This document shows positions 1-9,361 of a stretch of 64,000 nucleotides of DNA, one piece after another. Position 1 is the first letter of the stretch; the number at the start of each line of letters is the position of its first letter. The notes beneath the pieces are model-generated. The model did not search any database. It was not told the origin of the DNA and saw nothing but the letters and a program-made list of their open reading frames with translations. The position numbers were made by a program, and so were the translations under genes. Source of the DNA: Oceanobacillus arenosus (GTDB taxonomy: Bacteria > Bacillota > Bacilli > Bacillales > Amphibacillaceae); contig NZ_PIOC01000001.1 in assembly GCF_003369575.1 (NCBI RefSeq), positions 62,001 to 126,000 on the forward strand, read 5' to 3'.

Positions 1-338
1 TTATTTGTTTTAGCTCGTTCACTTAAGCCTTTTGCAAGTAATTTAGAAATAATTGCTAGTATATTCGGTCCAACAGCAGTTGTAATGAGATCTGCTTCAC
101 AAATAGCTGCGATTACTTTGTCTGGATCTGTGATACTGTTGATTGCAGATACATTTTTTACTGTCACTGTTTCACTTTCTTCAGCGGCCAGTACGACATT
201 GTATTGCTGCTTGTCATTTATTTCCTCAACAACCGATGCATTTACGTCTACAAATGTTGTGTGGTAGTTCGCTTGATTTAATAATAGGCCAATAAAGCCT
301 CTGCCAATATTTCCTGCTCCAAAATGTACTGCTAACAT
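1..338 (-). CDS. mtlD: mannitol-1-phosphate 5-dehydrogenase, N-terminal part (cut by window edge)
   Basis: Cytoplasmic NAD-dependent oxidation of mannitol-1-phosphate to fructose-6-phosphate, the last step of mannitol PTS uptake. About 112 residues are in the window; the rest lies beyond base 1. The start MLAVHFGAGNIGRGFIG is the family's Rossmann nucleotide-binding loop, and a conserved TTAVGPNIL segment follows near residue 90. The ATG comes directly after the mtlF stop codon, and the GAGGTGA ribosome binding site lies inside the end of mtlF, so the two are translationally coupled. Last gene of the mtlA-R-F-D operon within the window. Confidence 0.95.
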   Translation of the reverse strand, partial: MLAVHFGAGNIGRGFIGLLLNQANYHTTFVDVNASVVEEINDKQQYNVVLAAEESETVTVKNVSAINSITDPDKVIAAICEADLITTAVGPNILAIISKLLAKGLSERAKTN

Positions 339-776
339 TTAGTTCACCTCATCAAAAATACGAATGATTTCTTCTTTTGAAGCTGCATTCACTATTTTTT
401 GGATATTTTCTTCTTCTGATAAAACGATCGCAATATTTGAAAGAACCTCCAAATGATCGTCACCTTTCCCAGCAATACCGATTAAAATTTTGACAATATT
501 TCCATCACCAAAATCAACGCCATCTGGTACTGTTACAACGGATAAACCAGTTTCGATTACTTGGTCCTTCGCGTCTTCCGTACCATGAGGAATTGCAACG
601 TTATTTCCCATAAACGTAGATGTTAATGCTTCTCTTTCTAACATTTTATCCACATAGCTTGCGTTCACATAGCCATTTTCGACAAGGATACCACCTGTAT
701 AACGAATTGCCTCTTCCTTATTATTCAAACTTACATTTAGCTGGATGTTATTTGGACTTAGTATTTCTTTTGCCAT
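339..776 (-). CDS. mtlF: mannitol-specific PTS enzyme IIA
   Basis: Cytoplasmic phosphocarrier of 145 residues that takes phosphate from HPr and passes it to the IIB domain of MtlA. The motif NNVAIPHGTEDAK near residue 60 carries the phosphorylated histidine, and the length is that of a free-standing IIA. MtlA here has no IIA domain of its own, so this protein completes the permease. It sits 15 bp after mtlR and abuts mtlD. MtlR is normally controlled partly through this IIA and IIB relay. Confidence 0.95.
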   Translation of the reverse strand: MAKEILSPNNIQLNVSLNNKEEAIRYTGGILVENGYVNASYVDKMLEREALTSTFMGNNVAIPHGTEDAKDQVIETGLSVVTVPDGVDFGDGNIVKILIGIAGKGDDHLEVLSNIAIVLSEEENIQKIVNAASKEEIIRIFDEVN

Positions 777-791
777 TATTTAATGCACTCC

Positions 792-2900
792 TTACAATAA
801 ATTTTTTTCTATTAAAAACTGCTGAAATTGTTCGGCTAAATAACGCTTTACCTTCGCCTCATCACCAGTTGAAAATAACCTGATGCTTTCCTCATCTTGA
901 ATTAATAAACTGCTTAGGAAACTAAATACCTCTAGCACTTCTTGATTCACCATTTTAGGCGCAAGCATGATTAATATAGTGTCTACACTCATTTGTTCAC
1001 TATCCATTCCCTGAATCATTAATGGATAGTCTAACGTATAAATCATAAAGCTTGATTTAACAATATCGCTTGAACGAGTATGATAAAGTGCGGCAGATGT
1101 ATTAGGTATTCCGAGTCCACTTAGCTGTTCCCTTTCTTGCAGCCTTTTAACAACATTTTCTTTATTTTTTATCATTTTTTCTATTTCTAATGTCGTACAG
1201 ACTTCATTTAGAATCAATTCAATCGTCAGCTTTTCTGTTGCTCGTTGAATATGGAATGACTGCAAGAGTCCTAATATCGCTTGTGAATAGTGCTGTATAG
1301 CCTCCATATTGTGTAAAATATCGCTGTTTACAGTTTCTTCCTTAACAGATGCTGGCCCAAGTTCACTTTTATTCGATCGTAAACCAAGCTTCTTTTGCCT
1401 TACTTTTTTCTTAATGCGATGGATTTCTCCGTTTGTTAGCATTGGCGATGTTTGAAAGTATTCCCGGTCGAACTCCTGCAATGGTATCGTTGAAACGATG
1501 ATATCATATTGATCAAGATTCATTTGTCGTAAATCAAAGAGTGATTTATTGTCCACTTTTTTAATTTCTGGAACACGTTGCATCAGCCTCGTTGCAAGCA
1601 TTTTTGCTGTGCCAATTCCACTGGAGCAAATCACAAGCGCACGTAAATCCAGCTCTTTTTCATCATTTAATATCGTCGAGGCAAAATGAAGCACGAGATA
1701 ACCAATTTCATCGTCGGGAAAATCCATATTCGGGAACGTTTCACGAACACCCTCGGCAATTAAATGAAATAAATCATAATAATCATCCTTGATGTCCTTG
1801 ATCATCGGATTCTTTATTTGCATTCGCTGCTGCAGCCGATAGATCGTCGGCTTTAAATGGGCGACAAGGTCATGCAATAATGTTGCATTCTTAGTTAAAT
1901 CGATATTTACATTTGTGCTAACATACTGAATCAGATCCTTCGCTTGAAAGGCAATGTCAATACTGGATTCTTCTATTAAATAATTCTGATCCACTCGTAC
2001 TTTTGCTCCCATTAGATGCATCGTAATATAACCAATTTCATCTGTAGGTATATCCAGCTGCAGTTCTTCTTTCAGATTATCAATCATGCTTTTTGCAATC
2101 GCATATTCTTTCGTTGTTACAATTTGCTGCAAAAAGGCTTGATCAAACTTAATGGATTCCCCTTTTTGCAATCGTTCCATCGCAAGTGCAAGATGAACAA
2201 CAAGCCCAATATGAGCGCTATCTGCTAATTCATATGGTAATTCTCCCCGTGCGTTTTCCACGACACTTTCTATAATGTTCAGCTTTTCTGGATTTACAAA
2301 ATGTAATAATCGATTGGAAATAGCATTCAATTGATGTGTTGACTTCATTTGAATGCTATCTTTTATTAAGGAAACAAATTCAAAGGGGTCAACGTGCTTG
2401 GTTATTAAATAACTCAATGCAGCACGCTTCGCCTCTTCATTTCCCTCTATTTTCACGCCATATCCTCTTTTTCTAATTAATACTAGTTGAAATGCCGCGA
2501 GCTCCTTTTCAAGCTGATCTAAATCATGACTGATCGTTGCATCCGTTACTTTTAATTCATCTGCAAGGGTGAACAGTTTTACTGCTTCGTTCATTTCTAG
2601 AAGTGTAGCTAAAATAACCGATTGCCTTTCCTCTGGTGAAAAGTCATAGACCGACACATTGGTAAGAGCGAATTGCAACTGCAGCCTATCTGCATCGTCA
2701 CCAATAATTTGAATCCCGACACCTGACTTTTTCACTAATGTTAAATGATAATCAGAAAGTATTTTTTCGATACTTTTTAAGTCGCGATGGACGGTTCGCT
2801 CACTTACTTCAAGTGCTTCAGCAATTGCCTTTACCGTTATTTCCTTACCACTTTTTAGTAATAGGTCGGTAATTCTTCGCTCACGACTAGTAATATTCAA
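792..2900 (-). CDS. mtlR: PTS-regulated transcriptional activator of the mannitol operon
   Basis: 702-residue MtlR-type activator. Visible order: an N-terminal DeoR/HTH_11 helix-turn-helix (about 8-62, with VKAIAEALEVSERTVHRDL), a second Mga-like helix-turn-helix (about 85-140), two PTS regulation domains (about 180-400, with the histidine motif DEIGYITMHLMG and its copy DDEIGYLVLHFA), a Gat-type IIB-like domain (about 405-495, VICSSGIGTAKMLATRL with the phosphorylatable cysteine) and a C-terminal IIA-like domain (about 555-702). In Geobacillus and Bacillus the PRD and IIB sites set activity by phosphorylation. It lies between mtlA and mtlF, the Geobacillus arrangement, rather than apart as in B. 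subtilis. The start gives the expected MNITSRERRI terminus. Confidence 0.94.
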   Translation of the reverse strand: MNITSRERRITDLLLKSGKEITVKAIAEALEVSERTVHRDLKSIEKILSDYHLTLVKKSGVGIQIIGDDADRLQLQFALTNVSVYDFSPEERQSVILATLLEMNEAVKLFTLADELKVTDATISHDLDQLEKELAAFQLVLIRKRGYGVKIEGNEEAKRAALSYLITKHVDPFEFVSLIKDSIQMKSTHQLNAISNRLLHFVNPEKLNIIESVVENARGELPYELADSAHIGLVVHLALAMERLQKGESIKFDQAFLQQIVTTKEYAIAKSMIDNLKEELQLDIPTDEIGYITMHLMGAKVRVDQNYLIEESSIDIAFQAKDLIQYVSTNVNIDLTKNATLLHDLVAHLKPTIYRLQQRMQIKNPMIKDIKDDYYDLFHLIAEGVRETFPNMDFPDDEIGYLVLHFASTILNDEKELDLRALVICSSGIGTAKMLATRLMQRVPEIKKVDNKSLFDLRQMNLDQYDIIVSTIPLQEFDREYFQTSPMLTNGEIHRIKKKVRQKKLGLRSNKSELGPASVKEETVNSDILHNMEAIQHYSQAILGLLQSFHIQRATEKLTIELILNEVCTTLEIEKMIKNKENVVKRLQEREQLSGLGIPNTSAALYHTRSSDIVKSSFMIYTLDYPLMIQGMDSEQMSVDTILIMLAPKMVNQEVLEVFSFLSSLLIQDEESIRLFSTGDEAKVKRYLAEQFQQFLIEKNLL

Positions 2901-2930
2901 CCCTGTTCACCCCCGTTGCAGTAATCATTG

Positions 2931-4364
2931 TTAATCTTGTTTTAAACGATTCACGAGTTCATCATATTTTGGACTATTTAAGAAGTTTTCTACAGATATA
3001 TGCTCAGCTGTAGGGATTTTCGCTTTTGCACGATCTGTTAAATCTTTATGTGTAATAACGATATCTGCATCATCAGGAATTTCGTTAATCGCTTTGTTCG
3101 TTACAAAAATATCGACATCTGATTTCTTAAATTTGTTTTTAAGCAGGGAGGCACCCATTGCACTAGAACCCATTCCCGCATCACATGCAAAGATAATCTT
3201 ATGAATATCTTCTGTCTTCTTAGCTCCAGTCGCCGCTTCAACTTGCTCTGATGCTTCTTTATTCAGCGCACCTGCTACTGAGCTTTTCTTCCCTTTCATT
3301 TCTTCCATTTTGCTCGTTGCTTCAGATAAATCTTCTTCCTCTGCTTTGCTCGTTTTTAAAATAATTGCAGAGACAATAAAGGAAACAACCGCTGCCACTA
3401 CTACACCTAGGATAACGCCAAGGTAACTATCTTTTGCTGTCATTGCTAACACTGCGATAATACTACCTGGTGATGATGCTGCTACAAGTCCAGCTCCAAA
3501 GATTTGGAATACGAACACACCACTTACACCACCAGCGATTGCCGCTAAAATTAATGCTGGTTTCATTAACACGTATGGGAAGTAGATTTCATGAATCCCA
3601 CCGAAAAATTGAATAATCGCCGCTCCAGGAGCAGAGCTTCTGGATGAACCTTTACCAAAGAATGTGAATGCAAGCAGAATACCTAATCCTGGTCCTGGGT
3701 TTGCTTCAAGCAAGAAGAGGATTGACTTCCCTGCATCTGCTGCTTGCTCTAAACCAAGTGGACTTAAGATTCCATGGTTAATTGCATTGTTTAAGAATAA
3801 AATTTTCGCAGGTTCAATGATGATGTTTGCCAGTGGCAAGAGCCCAGCGCCAACGATTACCTCAACCCCTGCTGCAAGTAAATTCGTAAGTGCCCCTACT
3901 ATCGGACCAATTCCCCATAAACCAAACATTGCAAGAAGTGCCGCAAGAATTCCTGCTGAGAAATTATTGTACAGCATTTCAAAGCCTTGGCGAATTCGAT
4001 GCTGTAAGCCTTTGTCAATTACTTTCATCAAGTATCCAGCTAATGGACCCATGATCATTGCACCTAGGAACATCGGCACATCCGCACCAACAATAACCCC
4101 CATTGCTGCAGTCGCACCAACGACACCACCACGTAAATCATAAACCATTCGTCCACCTGTAAACGCTATTAATAGCGGTAACAAGTATTTAATCATTGGA
4201 TCGACTAATGTTGCAAAGCTCTCATTTGGCAACCAGCCGTCTGGAATAAATAATGCAGTAATAATCCCCCATGCAATAAAAGCACCAATATTTGGCATTA
4301 CCATGCCACTCAAATAACTACCGAAACGTTGCACACCTGCCCTGATGCCCGTTTTTTCAGCCAT
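2931..4364 (-). CDS. mtlA: mannitol-specific PTS enzyme IICB
   Basis: 477-residue membrane permease that imports mannitol and phosphorylates it. Residues about 1-335 are the hydrophobic IIC domain (GIRAGVQRFGSYLSGMVMPN at the start; GGIHEIYFPYVLM, the conserved substrate-site region). After a charged linker (about 340-385, with a Glu/Lys-rich stretch) comes the IIB domain with FACDAGMGSSAMGAS, where the cysteine is the phosphorylation site. No IIA domain follows; it is encoded separately as mtlF. The ribosome binding site GAGAGGGG is well placed. First gene of the operon, with a promoter and a probable MtlR site upstream. Confidence 0.96.
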   Translation of the reverse strand: MAEKTGIRAGVQRFGSYLSGMVMPNIGAFIAWGIITALFIPDGWLPNESFATLVDPMIKYLLPLLIAFTGGRMVYDLRGGVVGATAAMGVIVGADVPMFLGAMIMGPLAGYLMKVIDKGLQHRIRQGFEMLYNNFSAGILAALLAMFGLWGIGPIVGALTNLLAAGVEVIVGAGLLPLANIIIEPAKILFLNNAINHGILSPLGLEQAADAGKSILFLLEANPGPGLGILLAFTFFGKGSSRSSAPGAAIIQFFGGIHEIYFPYVLMKPALILAAIAGGVSGVFVFQIFGAGLVAASSPGSIIAVLAMTAKDSYLGVILGVVVAAVVSFIVSAIILKTSKAEEEDLSEATSKMEEMKGKKSSVAGALNKEASEQVEAATGAKKTEDIHKIIFACDAGMGSSAMGASLLKNKFKKSDVDIFVTNKAINEIPDDADIVITHKDLTDRAKAKIPTAEHISVENFLNSPKYDELVNRLKQD

Positions 4365-4415
4365 AAAAATACCCCTCTCAAAAATATGATTTTATAATAA
4401 TTATTCCTTAGTTCT

Positions 4416-4444
4416 ATCGTAGGACTTTGGTATGCAATAATCAA
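4416..4444 (-). promoter_or_regulatory. sigma-A-type promoter for mtlA
   Basis: On the minus strand a -35 TTGATT (4439-4444) and a -10 TACGAT (4416-4421) are 17 bp apart, about 50 bp before the mtlA ATG. Seen by eye; both hexamers are imperfect, as expected for an activator-dependent promoter. Confidence 0.55.
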
Positions 4445-4462
4445 TAGAATGTAAACCGCAAT

Positions 4463-4483
4463 TTGGCAGGACGATGTTGACAA
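4463..4483. promoter_or_regulatory. probable MtlR operator
   Basis: TTGGCA - 9 bases - TGACAA, an interrupted palindrome ending 18 bp upstream of the -35 element. It resembles the B. subtilis MtlR site TTGNCA-N8-TGNCAA but has one extra central base, so the assignment rests on position as much as on sequence. Confidence 0.45.
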
Positions 4484-4695
4484 AATTTAATTACTGCTTT
4501 GGAAAATGAACAATTTGTCCTCAGAGTTATTGATGCTACTCTTGGTGTGACTGATTTGGCATGTTAACTTCTTGATTTGCCGCTCCAACTAAATCTGTGT
4601 ACGCGCAATGTTCTATAATTCCCGCTCCATACTAACAAGAATGCATTCAAGATACCAATCAATCGTTTCAAACACACACTATTACTATACCCACC
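4484..4695. other. gene-free stretch between mtlA control region and nagB terminator
   Basis: I see no open frame with a ribosome binding site, no repeat and no strong hairpin here. It probably only spaces the mtl control region from the end of the nag operon. Confidence 0.5.
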
Positions 4696-4731
4696 AACAA
4701 ATAAAATAAGCGCTTGTGAAATCCAAGCGCT
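4696..4731 (-). terminator. intrinsic terminator of nagA-nagB
   Basis: Inverted repeat AGCGCTTG / CAAGCGCT with a 7-base loop (4709-4731), followed on the minus strand by a T-rich run, 20 bp after the nagB stop. Confidence 0.75.
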
Positions 4732-4750
4732 CGTGATGAAAAAATTCTAT

Positions 4751-5485
4751 TTATTTTCCATTAATTACAGACAATGCTGCTTCATCTGCAATTACTGTTA
4801 CATTTGCATGGTTTTGTAAGACAGATGCTGGAACATCTTCTGTTACTTCACCGTTTATTAATTTTGCAAGTGCTTCTGCTTTATTTTCACCTGAGACAAG
4901 TAAAAGAATTTCTTTACTTCTCATGATTGTATCGATTCCCATTGAGATTGCTTGCGTTGGAACCTCTTCAATGGAATTAAAGAAACGAGAATTTGCTTCA
5001 ATTGTTGATTCATCTAAATCAACAACATGTGTTGTGCTTGTAAAAGGTGTTCCAGGCTCATTAAAACCGATATGACCATTTGCACCAATTCCTAGTAACT
5101 GAATATCAATGCCACCTGCTGCTTTCATTGCTGCTTCATGTGTCTCGCATTCTTCTTTTAAATCTGCTGCAACACCATTTGGCACGCGTACATTATCTAA
5201 GGTAATATCTACATGATCAAATAATTTATCCTTCATAAAATAGTAATAACTATTCGGATCTTCCTTTTCTAAACCAACATATTCATCTAGATTGAATGAT
5301 TTTACTTGTTTAAATGATACTTCATTTTGATTATATTTTTCGATGATTCGTTTGTAAAGACCTTCAGGAGTGGAGCCAGTTGCTAATCCTAACACCGGAT
5401 TTTCGAAACGATTGATTCTTTCTACTAAGAATGCACATGCCTCTTCGCTCATTGCTTCGTAATCTTTTACTTTAATAATTTCCAT
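4751..5485 (-). CDS. nagB: glucosamine-6-phosphate deaminase
   Basis: Cytoplasmic conversion of glucosamine-6-phosphate to fructose-6-phosphate and ammonia, 244 residues. Motifs: LGLATGSTPEGLYKRI (phosphate-binding loop, about 34-49), NLDEYVGL with the catalytic aspartate, and GIGANGHIGFNEPG with the ring-opening histidine. An in-frame ATG lies 36 bases further upstream, but the start chosen here (MEIIKVKDY) has AGGAGA seven bases before it and gives the usual family terminus. That ribosome binding site sits inside the last codons of nagA and the genes are 2 bp apart, so they are coupled. It serves both GlcNAc catabolism and, probably, the NanE-containing locus upstream. Confidence 0.95.
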   Translation of the reverse strand: MEIIKVKDYEAMSEEACAFLVERINRFENPVLGLATGSTPEGLYKRIIEKYNQNEVSFKQVKSFNLDEYVGLEKEDPNSYYYFMKDKLFDHVDITLDNVRVPNGVAADLKEECETHEAAMKAAGGIDIQLLGIGANGHIGFNEPGTPFTSTTHVVDLDESTIEANSRFFNSIEEVPTQAISMGIDTIMRSKEILLLVSGENKAEALAKLINGEVTEDVPASVLQNHANVTVIADEAALSVINGK

Positions 5486-5487
5486 TG

Positions 5488-6651
5488 CTATTCTCCTTTG
5501 TATGAAACTACACCACGACAAATGGTGTACTTTATATTCATATGGTCATCAACGATTAAAATATCTGCATCTTTTCCTTTTGCAATACTTCCTTTTCGAT
5601 CGAAAATTCCAATCTGTTTTGCCGGATTTATTGAGGCCATTTCAATGACGTTTTCCATTGATACACCATCCAACTGCAGTATTTGCTTTGCACCTTCATG
5701 CATCTTTAAGATGCTTCCTGCAAGTGTTCCATCTGCCAAAACAGCACGGTCCTCCGATACAATTACAGGTTGACCGCCAAGCTCATAATCGCCTGGTGGC
5801 AAGCATTTTGCACGCATTGCATCCGTAATTAGAATTAGGCGTTTGCTTCCCATATTTTGATAAATTAATTGTAGCATCTCTTTGGAAATGTGTATACCAT
5901 CTGCAATGATCTCGCCAGATAATTCTTCCAATTGAAATGCAGCACCAACTGCGCCGATATCCCGATGGTGAATGCCGTTCATTGCATTGCATAAATGTGT
6001 TAATTGAGTGACACCTTGAAATACTGCCTCTTTCATTCCAGCAAAATTTGCATTTGTGTGCCCTGCAGAAACAGTTACACCAGTATCTACTAAATACTTA
6101 ATAAATTCTCCTGTCTGATCATGCTCGGGTGCCATTGTAATTGTTTTGATCCTGTTTCCTGAAAGTTCCTGCCATTTCTTAAATTGGCTGATATTCGGTT
6201 CAATTATGTATTCCATTGGTTGTGCGCCAGCTTTTGATTTTTCTACAAATGGCCCTTCGAGATGTACGCCAACCACCTCTGCTTGACCTGCTTTATTTTC
6301 ATAATTTGCAACGTTCTCTAATGCTCTTTCGATATTTTCCGGTGACTGCGTAATGGTTGTTGCAAGGTAGCTGGTTGTACCTTCCTCTGGCAAAATAAAT
6401 GCCATCTTATCAAGCGCTTCTTCTGTTGCGTCCATTACATCAGCGCCATTTGCTCCATGAATGTGACTGTCAATGAAGCCAGGGATAGCATTAAGATTGG
6501 TGCCATCGATTAGTTGGACATGAGCTGGTAGTTCTATAAGAGATGTGATTGCTTTAATTTGTCCCCTTTCAATCAGAATATTACCATTTGGAATCACTTT
6601 GTCTTCGAGGAAAATCTTTGTGTTTTTAATGTAGACTGGTGTTTGTTGCAT
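5488..6651 (-). CDS. nagA: N-acetylglucosamine-6-phosphate deacetylase
   Basis: Cytoplasmic amidohydrolase-fold enzyme of 387 residues that makes glucosamine-6-phosphate and acetate. Seen: GFIDSHIHGANGADVMDA (metal-site HxH, about 58-75), HLEGPF (metal ligand Glu), SAGHTNA, THLCNAMNGIHHRD (metal and substrate histidines) and LITDAM with the catalytic aspartate. The putative ribosome binding site GGAG is unusually close to the ATG, one base away, so initiation may be weak or the start may differ slightly. Forms an operon with nagB. The usual nagR repressor gene is not beside it, and I found no clear operator. Confidence 0.94.
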   Translation of the reverse strand: MQQTPVYIKNTKIFLEDKVIPNGNILIERGQIKAITSLIELPAHVQLIDGTNLNAIPGFIDSHIHGANGADVMDATEEALDKMAFILPEEGTTSYLATTITQSPENIERALENVANYENKAGQAEVVGVHLEGPFVEKSKAGAQPMEYIIEPNISQFKKWQELSGNRIKTITMAPEHDQTGEFIKYLVDTGVTVSAGHTNANFAGMKEAVFQGVTQLTHLCNAMNGIHHRDIGAVGAAFQLEELSGEIIADGIHISKEMLQLIYQNMGSKRLILITDAMRAKCLPPGDYELGGQPVIVSEDRAVLADGTLAGSILKMHEGAKQILQLDGVSMENVIEMASINPAKQIGIFDRKGSIAKGKDADILIVDDHMNIKYTICRGVVSYKGE

Positions 6652-6800
6652 TCTCCATCTTCACTTCTTTACTTTTTATTTATTATTCTTAAAAATTAGA
6701 ACATAGTCGGTGTCTTTATGCAGCAATCTTAGGTACCCTTCATAGATAAAAAATAGTAATATTCCTCTGAGTTGATTTTCTCCATATTCGGATTATCTAG

Positions 6801-7490
6801 TTGGCGCCAAACATCATTTTGAAGCTCGCTTTAAGTTTAATATTAGAACAAAAAATTGGTTTTGTACTTGAGAGTAAGAAAACGAAAAGCCTTTCTAAAG
6901 CAACTATTTGTATAGCGAGTCATTTGACTAAAAGCGACCTTCCTAATGTGTTGATCCTTGATGATTCTTCCTGCGAGCAGAACCGTATTAAAAGGATAGA
7001 ATTACTTGGATCGCTCTTTTGACCATGCATCCAAAAGACGTTTCTATAAAGACTTTCGTATACTTACTCTTGGATGGTCAGATGGTGCCTCCTTCATGCC
7101 AAACGATTTCTCCCTAATACACTCCAAGAAATCAAAGATAAATGGTGTATCTGGAAACATTGATAAACGTAATTCTGGTTATAAGAGACTTGAAGAATCT
7201 TTACAAACAGCTCCTGAACAAATACCAGCTATGGTTGCATGTGTATGTTTGCAGGGGTACGTGCTTCCTACGTATTAATGGATTGTTAGTATACCCAGCA
7301 ACCACTTGTTCAATCTATTAAAGAACTAGGTATCGATGTGATTGGTACGGTGAAAGCCACCAACTAAAGGCATATGGTTAATCAATAGCGAGTTGAATTA
7401 AAAGAAATTTACCGTCTGACAAAACCAACATAGGAAACGAAAACATCTTGCATTCCTTTCATACAAAAGTGGTAAACGAAATGCTAATAC
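6801..7490 (+). mobile_element. decayed IS4-family-like transposase remnant
   Basis: Conceptual translation across three frames gives a recognisable DDE transposase core: LTKSDLPNVLILDDSS, a shift near 7006-7020, then SFDHASKRRFYKDFRILTL, GWSDGASFMPNDFSLI, SSGYKR-like text, a second shift near 7235, then RASYVLMD, a stop where DSWFTQQP would be expected (DC-stop-YTQQP), LVQSIKELGIDVIG, another stop, and RVELKEIYRL. The N-terminal and C-terminal ends and both terminal inverted repeats are not visible. It is dead and fills the interval between nagA and the downstream sugar locus, so it probably marks an old insertion or rearrangement. Family assignment is from remembered motifs, not a search. 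Confidence 0.75.
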
Positions 7491-7550
7491 TATTTACTAT
7501 ATTATTATCTAGATGTACACCTATCATGACAAATAAAATTATAAACATTG

Positions 7551-7574
7551 AGTCCATAAGCTAACTTATGGACT
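7551..7574 (-). terminator. hairpin ending the fifteen-gene sugar locus
   Basis: Perfect 10-bp inverted repeat AGTCCATAAG / CTTATGGACT with a 4-base loop, three bases after the stop of the last gene. The T-run on the minus strand is poor (GTTTATAATTT), so termination may be partial. Confidence 0.6.
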
Positions 7575-7577
7575 AGG

Positions 7578-8321
7578 TTATTTTAAATAATTCAAACTAA
7601 GTTCAATACTCTCTAGAGGAGAACGTCTGCATTGATCTTGTTCTACAATCAACCACTCTACATTTGAATTACTCGCCTGTTTTATTACACCATCTATGTT
7701 TACTCCACCAGTACCTAATTCAGCAAAGAACCTCTCTTCGTCAGTAGTCATGTCCTTTAGATGAATTAGAGGCGTTCTGTTATGATATCGTTTTATCCAT
7801 TCAATCGGATCTTCACCAGCTTTTGTCAGCCAGTAAACATCAAATTCTGTCTGGACCCATTCTGGATTTGTTTCCTTTAATAACAATTCAAGTGGTTTTT
7901 TTCCATCTTCTAATGGAATTAGTTCAAAATCATGATTGTGATAGCATAATGTAATTCCTGCCTCATAGCAGCGTTTTCCGGCCTCATTTAAAATAGAAAT
8001 TAACTTATAGTATGCTTCTTGTGTCCTCCATTCGAGTGGAAGGTAAGGGCAGACAATGTGATTGTTTCCCAAAATGTGCTGATACTCAATTTCCACATCT
8101 AACTTTAGTTCTAATGAAGAAAGGCTAACATGGCTGGAAGCAGCTTTTAAACCAAGATCTTCTAATAATTTCCTTAATTCCACAGCATTTAGTCCACCAT
8201 AACCTGCAAATTCCACACCATCATATCCGATTTTAGCTACCTTTTCTAAAGTCCCAACAAAATCTTCATGGCACTCATCTCGTAATGTGTACAATTGAAG
8301 TCCAATAGGTATATTTTTCAT
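7578..8321 (-). CDS. sugar phosphate isomerase/epimerase (xylose isomerase-like TIM barrel)
   Basis: 247-residue AP-endonuclease-2/xylose-isomerase-like TIM-barrel protein, cytoplasmic. Characteristic pieces: IGLQLYTLRDE at the first strand, GYDGVEFAGYGGL, LCYHNHDFE (metal-site His region), QTEFDVYWLTKAG, LIHLKDM and LIVEQD (last metal ligand Glu/Asp). The chosen start MKNIPIGLQ has GGGGAG nine bases upstream; a longer frame begins 57 bases earlier without such a site. Last gene of the locus, 65 bp after a Gfo/Idh gene. Members of this fold act as isomerases, epimerases or, with a Gfo/Idh partner, as 3-keto-glycoside-cleaving enzymes. The true substrate is not evident. Confidence 0.85.
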   Translation of the reverse strand: MKNIPIGLQLYTLRDECHEDFVGTLEKVAKIGYDGVEFAGYGGLNAVELRKLLEDLGLKAASSHVSLSSLELKLDVEIEYQHILGNNHIVCPYLPLEWRTQEAYYKLISILNEAGKRCYEAGITLCYHNHDFELIPLEDGKKPLELLLKETNPEWVQTEFDVYWLTKAGEDPIEWIKRYHNRTPLIHLKDMTTDEERFFAELGTGGVNIDGVIKQASNSNVEWLIVEQDQCRRSPLESIELSLNYLK

Positions 8322-8386
8322 AAGATCATTCTCCCCGTCGAGATAAATTTGTATATTATACACCAATCTTAGAGACATCCATAATG

Positions 8387-9361
8387 TTATAGATTAATAG
8401 ATTTATTTTTTTCACTTGATTCATAAGCAGCAAGTGCTACTTCCAATGCTTTTAACCCATCAAAACCTGTAATTGACGGTTCTTTTCCTTTCTGCACACA
8501 TTCCACAAAATCCTGTATCAAGCCAAAGTCCATGTCATTGCCGTAAAATACATTGCTTAACGATTTCGCGCCACTGGTAAACATTCGAATATGCTCTTTA
8601 TATGCGTCTACTTTGATCGTTTGCTTTGTGCCAATAACTTCAATTGTTACGTCGCCCCATGTTGGATATTCTGCAAATCTTGACCAACTCGCATCATGCG
8701 TTGCGATAACACCATTTTCAAATTCCAATGTAAGGATTCCTGCATCATCAATGTCGATGTCGTGAAAATAGGAAGCAACCATTGCATCAACATGGGTGAT
8801 CTCTTTTCCTAAATACCAGCGCATAATATCTACCATATGTACCGTATGATCTAATACCGCACCACCACCGGATAAGTTTTTATCAATAAACCAACCACCC
8901 GGATTTTGTCCACGGTTAGTCGTCCGAAAAGCTACGATATCACCCAGTTCACCATTATCGATCAGATTTTTCAACTGAGCAATCGGCGAACTAAAACGAA
9001 CTGGAAAAGCAATTTGTAAAATGACACCATTTACTTTACATGCCTCGATCATCTCTTCTGCATCTTCAATCGTTGTAGCAATTGGTTTTTCACATAATAT
9101 ATGCTTTTTTGCTTCTGCTGCGTTTAGTACCATCTCTTTATGGCGAGTATTTTCACTACAAATGATAACAGCGTCCATTTCCGTACGTAAAAAATTTTCT
9201 TGATCCGAAAAATGTTTCGTAAGATATTTTTCTGCCACTTTCTTTCCTCGCTCTAGGTCGTCATCAAAAACGCCAACCAATTCAATATTCCCAAGCTTCA
9301 TCAGGCTATCCGCATAACTGTATGCATGCATATGCGCGAAACTCATCATGCCAATTTTCAT
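8387..9361 (-). CDS. Gfo/Idh/MocA-family oxidoreductase (second of the locus)
   Basis: 324 residues. An N-terminal Rossmann-like half contains CEKPIATTIEDAEEMI (about 92-107), where the Lys of EKP is the family catalytic residue. The C-terminal half contains GGGAVLDHTVHMVDIMRWYLG with the conserved Asp/His pair. The expected GxGxxG loop reads IGMMSFAHMHA, so the dinucleotide loop is unusual. The ATG overlaps the stop of the 231-residue gene upstream by four bases (ATGA), with GGAGGTG as ribosome binding site. Probably oxidises or reduces a sugar or sugar phosphate handled by the locus; substrate unknown. Confidence 0.88.
   Translation of the reverse strand: MKIGMMSFAHMHAYSYADSLMKLGNIELVGVFDDDLERGKKVAEKYLTKHFSDQENFLRTEMDAVIICSENTRHKEMVLNAAEAKKHILCEKPIATTIEDAEEMIEACKVNGVILQIAFPVRFSSPIAQLKNLIDNGELGDIVAFRTTNRGQNPGGWFIDKNLSGGGAVLDHTVHMVDIMRWYLGKEITHVDAMVASYFHDIDIDDAGILTLEFENGVIATHDASWSRFAEYPTWGDVTIEVIGTKQTIKVDAYKEHIRMFTSGAKSLSNVFYGNDMDFGLIQDFVECVQKGKEPSITGFDGLKALEVALAAYESSEKNKSINL

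Noticed and set aside
4445-4470. CcpA cre site near mtlA
   Set aside because: TGTAAACCGCAAT resembles cre only if one base is inserted; not reported as a site.
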